Assembly: GCF_904426505.1 (NCBI RefSeq)
Contig: NZ_CAJGBN010000067.1
Coordinates: 124,001 to 188,000 of the forward strand
Source: Rubrivivax sp. A210
Lineage (GTDB): Bacteria; Pseudomonadota; Gammaproteobacteria; Burkholderiales; Burkholderiaceae_C
DNA length: 64,000 nt
Direction of reading: 5' to 3'
In this document: positions 61,189-64,000 of the stretch, one piece after another
Layout of the letters: each line of letters begins with the position of its first letter
Numbering within the stretch: position 1 is the stretch's first letter
Made by a program: the position numbers and the translations under genes
The notes under the pieces: generated by a model
What the model saw: the letters and a program-made list of their open reading frames with translations, nothing else
Told to the model about the DNA's origin: nothing
Databases searched by the model: none

Positions 61189-62079
61189 TCAGTTCCTGGT
61201 TGAAAGGGACGCCATGATGCCAGCCCAGGCCGCCACCGCCGCCGCCAACCATTCGGCCTGTGTTGCCGCCTCCAGCATCGGCAGGCCCAGCACCGCCCCC
61301 GCCGCCTGCAGTGCAGCCCGCGGATCCTCAAGGTCCAGCGCCTCGGCGCCGTTCTGCTTGCTGAGCTTGTGGCCGTCGGCGGCGTACACCAGCGGCGTGT
61401 GCAGGTAGGCCGGCGTGGCCAGGTTGAGGGCGCGCTGCAGCAGGATCTGGCGCGCCGTGTTGTCGGCCAGGTCCTCGCCGCGCACGACATGGCTGATGGC
61501 CTGGGCGGCGTCGTCCACCACCACGGCCAGCTGGTAGGCCCAGAGGCCATCGGCGCGCCTGAGCACGAAGTCGCCGACCTCGGCGCCCACGTCCTGGCGC
61601 TGGGCGCCCAGGCGGCGGTCGTGCCAGTCCACCACGCCCTCGGCGCGCAGGCGCAAGGCGCGCGCCGGCCGGCCCTGCAGGCCGTTGCGGCAGGTGCCGG
61701 GATAGATGCGCTCGCCAAAGCGCTGATGAGCGATGCCGTGCGCTGCCCAGGCGGCCTCGATGTTGCTGCGCGAGCAGGCACAGGGATAGGCGGCGCCGCG
61801 CTCGACCAGGGCCTGCAATGCAGCCGCATAGGCGTCGCCGCGCGCCGACTGCCAGCAGGGCGGCTCGTCCGGATGCAGGCCGCAGGCCGCGAGCTGGCCC
61901 AGGATCAGGCCGTCCATGCCGGCCAGGCAGCGCGGGCTGTCGACATCCTCGATACGCACCAGCCAGGCGCCGCCATGGGCGCGCGCATCCAGCCAGCTGG
62001 CCAACGCCGCCACCAGCGAGCCGGCGTGCAGCGGGCCGGTGGGCGAAGGCGCAAAGCGGCCACGGTAGGGCGATGCCAT
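61189..62079 (-). CDS. gluQ: Glutamyl-Q tRNA(Asp) synthetase (GluQRS)
   Basis: The 296-residue protein is a shortened glutamyl-tRNA synthetase-like catalytic domain: RGRFAPSPTGPLHAGSLVAA (HIGH-like motif near 6-25), ACSRSNIEAAW zinc-binding area, and KLSKQNGA (KMSKS-like, about 240). It lacks the anticodon-binding domain, so it charges the queuosine base of tRNA-Asp with glutamate. It lies downstream of lysR and upstream of the FKBP gene. Confidence 0.93.
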   Translation of the reverse strand: MASPYRGRFAPSPTGPLHAGSLVAALASWLDARAHGGAWLVRIEDVDSPRCLAGMDGLILGQLAACGLHPDEPPCWQSARGDAYAAALQALVERGAAYPCACSRSNIEAAWAAHGIAHQRFGERIYPGTCRNGLQGRPARALRLRAEGVVDWHDRRLGAQRQDVGAEVGDFVLRRADGLWAYQLAVVVDDAAQAISHVVRGEDLADNTARQILLQRALNLATPAYLHTPLVYAADGHKLSKQNGAEALDLEDPRAALQAAGAVLGLPMLEAATQAEWLAAAVAAWAGIMASLSTRN

Positions 62080-62096
62080 CGGCGGCGGAGTCGGCC

Positions 62097-63089
62097 TCAC
62101 ATCAGCCGGCCGGCATGGCGCTCCAGCAGCGCACGCCGCGTCGTCGGGCTTTCCAGCTGGGCCAGCCACCACTGCAGCGCGCGGCCCAGGCCCAGGGCCC
62201 CGCGCTCGGCCCGCCAGGCGTAGTGGAAAGTGCCGGTGTGGACGCCGCGCGCCGTCTCCTTGGCCACCAGGTGGCCGGCCTCGAGGTGCGGCCGTGCCAG
62301 CGGCTCGGGCACATAGCCGCAGCCCAGGCAGCGCAGCAGGGCCTCGAGCTTGGCGCGCATGCTCGATACCGTGAGCACGTCCTGGCCGGGCAGCAGGTTG
62401 ATCGTCATCGGCGCCATGCGCTGGGCCGAATCGGCCACCGCGATGGCACGGTGGTGGACCAGCACGTCGTCGGTCAGCGGACCTTCCAGCGCGGCCAGCG
62501 GGTGGTGCGGCGCGACGCAGTACACGAAGGCGATAGGCCCCAGCGGGCGCAGCTCGATGCCGCCCGGGTTGGGGTGCAGGCCCGAGACGCCGATGGCGAG
62601 GTCGACCTGGCCCGACACCAGGGCCTCCCAGGTGCCGGTGAGCACCTCGCTGCGCAGACGCAGGCGCGTCGCCGGGCCTTCGTCGCTGCCCTCGCCGGGG
62701 CGGCCCTCGCGGGGTTCGCGGATTTCGCAGAAAGCCTGCACCAGCTCGAACAGCGTCGGCACCGAGATCAGGTCTTCGGCGGCGATGGCCAGCTGCGGTT
62801 CCCAGCCGTGGGCAACGCGGCGCACACGGTTGGCCACCGCCGACATCTCCTGCAGCAGGCGCCGGCCTTCGCTCAGCAGTTCGGTGCCGGCGGCGGTGAG
62901 CTGAGCCTGGCGCGAGCTGCGATCGAACAGCAGCACGTCGAGCGCGTCCTCGAGCTGGCGCACGCTGTAGGTGAGGGCCGACGGCACCTTGCCGAGTTCG
63001 CGCGCCGCCGCGGCAAAGCTGCCGGTGCGGGCGATGGCGTCCATCATCGCCAGGGCGTCGGGGGTGAGGGATTGGCGGGCCTTGGGCAT
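62097..63089 (-). CDS. LysR family transcriptional regulator
   Basis: The 330-residue regulator has an N-terminal winged helix (LAMMDAIARTGSFAAAAREL then GKVPSALTYSVRQLEDALDV) and a periplasmic-binding-like effector domain from about residue 95. It is divergent from the pirin gene with 92 bases between, so it probably controls pirin and the following flavodoxin-like gene. It stops 17 bases before gluQ. The effector is unknown. Confidence 0.92.
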   Translation of the reverse strand: MPKARQSLTPDALAMMDAIARTGSFAAAARELGKVPSALTYSVRQLEDALDVLLFDRSSRQAQLTAAGTELLSEGRRLLQEMSAVANRVRRVAHGWEPQLAIAAEDLISVPTLFELVQAFCEIREPREGRPGEGSDEGPATRLRLRSEVLTGTWEALVSGQVDLAIGVSGLHPNPGGIELRPLGPIAFVYCVAPHHPLAALEGPLTDDVLVHHRAIAVADSAQRMAPMTINLLPGQDVLTVSSMRAKLEALLRCLGCGYVPEPLARPHLEAGHLVAKETARGVHTGTFHYAWRAERGALGLGRALQWWLAQLESPTTRRALLERHAGRLM

Positions 63090-63181
63090 GGGTTCATCTT
63101 ATTTGAATCCGCCCTTCAACAGCGCCCGCCCCCGCGCCCGGGCCCGGCTCCTAGACTGGCCGCCATGCCAGGAGCCCCCCA

Positions 63182-63913
<732 letters not shown>

Positions 63914-63953
63914 ACCCGATTCTTTCCCCCACCCGACCCACCCAGGAGTCCCC

Positions 63954-64000
63954 ATGAGCAAGATCGTCATCGTCTACCACAGCGGCTACGGCCACACCAA
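63954..64000 (+). CDS. Flavodoxin-like / WrbA-type NAD(P)H:quinone oxidoreductase, N-terminal fragment
   Basis: Only 15 codons are in the window: MSKIVIVYHSGYGHT, the FMN phosphate-binding start of flavodoxin-fold reductases. A GGAG ribosome site lies upstream. It is probably co-transcribed with pirin and possibly under the LysR regulator. Confidence 0.75.
   Translation, partial: MSKIVIVYHSGYGHT

Overview
The window is a GC-rich chromosomal segment with the gene content of a betaproteobacterium, most likely order Burkholderiales (Rubrivivax/Leptothrix/Ideonella-like). The evidence is the selO-msrB-bolA-ppiC run, the recJ/rpfE-like pair facing lolCD, the BPSL0067-family protein and the many 4-bp ATGA/GTGA gene overlaps. 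The genus is an inference; no rRNA or tRNA gene is present to settle it.

Left flank (1-32704) is ordinary chromosome. In order it carries a branched-chain amino-acid/amide ABC importer (1-3716, minus), selO-msrB-bolA-parvulin (3907-7052, plus) with a terminator, a quinone oxidoreductase, and a zinc-ribbon protein plus EamA transporter. A PQQ-dependent dehydrogenase follows, coupled to a TonB-dependent receptor that closely resembles the PQQ receptor PqqU/YncD (9499-13421). Then come SDR, EamA, gamma-glutamyltransferase and MFS genes, a TctBA transporter without TctC, and a long minus-strand run from tatD to gspE (gspE, spermidine-synthase-like, a putative type VI amidase effector/immunity pair, a deoxyinosine glycosylase, TatD). 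A peptidase/MoxR/DUF58/VWA cluster (25785-29817, plus) and recJ with an rpfE-like gene (minus) finish this part.

The centre (32705-52466, about 19.7 kb) is an integrative element inserted exactly at the start codon of lolC. A 28-bp direct repeat covering the first codons of lolC is present at both ends (32705-32732 and 52439-52466). The intact lolC therefore sits to the right under element-derived upstream DNA, and a 31-codon chimeric remnant sits to the left. The element has three modules. (1) A satellite/plasmid-like core: tyrosine integrase, AlpA-like regulator behind a hairpin leader, a small unknown gene, a DUF5906-type primase-helicase, and 9-bp iteron pairs in alternating orientation that look like a replication origin. 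(2) A type I-G (formerly I-U) CRISPR-Cas locus: a 23-repeat array and cas8u2-like, cas3, csb2 and csb1 genes, with no cas1, cas2 or cas4. (3) An integrase-less integron cassette array (CALIN, minus strand), with four complete attC sites of 129-132 bp, a truncated fifth, and a core site at its head. Its five cassettes are visibly less GC-rich: an ADP-ribosyltransferase-like protein, a membrane-anchored protein, a GIY-YIG nuclease, an HNH nuclease and an HTH-TIR protein. The element thus looks like a mobile island combining fixed-memory CRISPR immunity with cassette-borne candidate anti-phage genes.

Right flank (52439-64000) resumes the chromosome: lolC-lolD, a PHP phosphoesterase, an RhlE-type RNA helicase, a 970-residue DUF4062-STAND-TPR protein (defence-like), a ribbon-helix-helix/ParE toxin-antitoxin pair, FKBP isomerase, GluQRS, a LysR regulator divergent from a pirin, and the first codons of a WrbA/flavodoxin-like gene.
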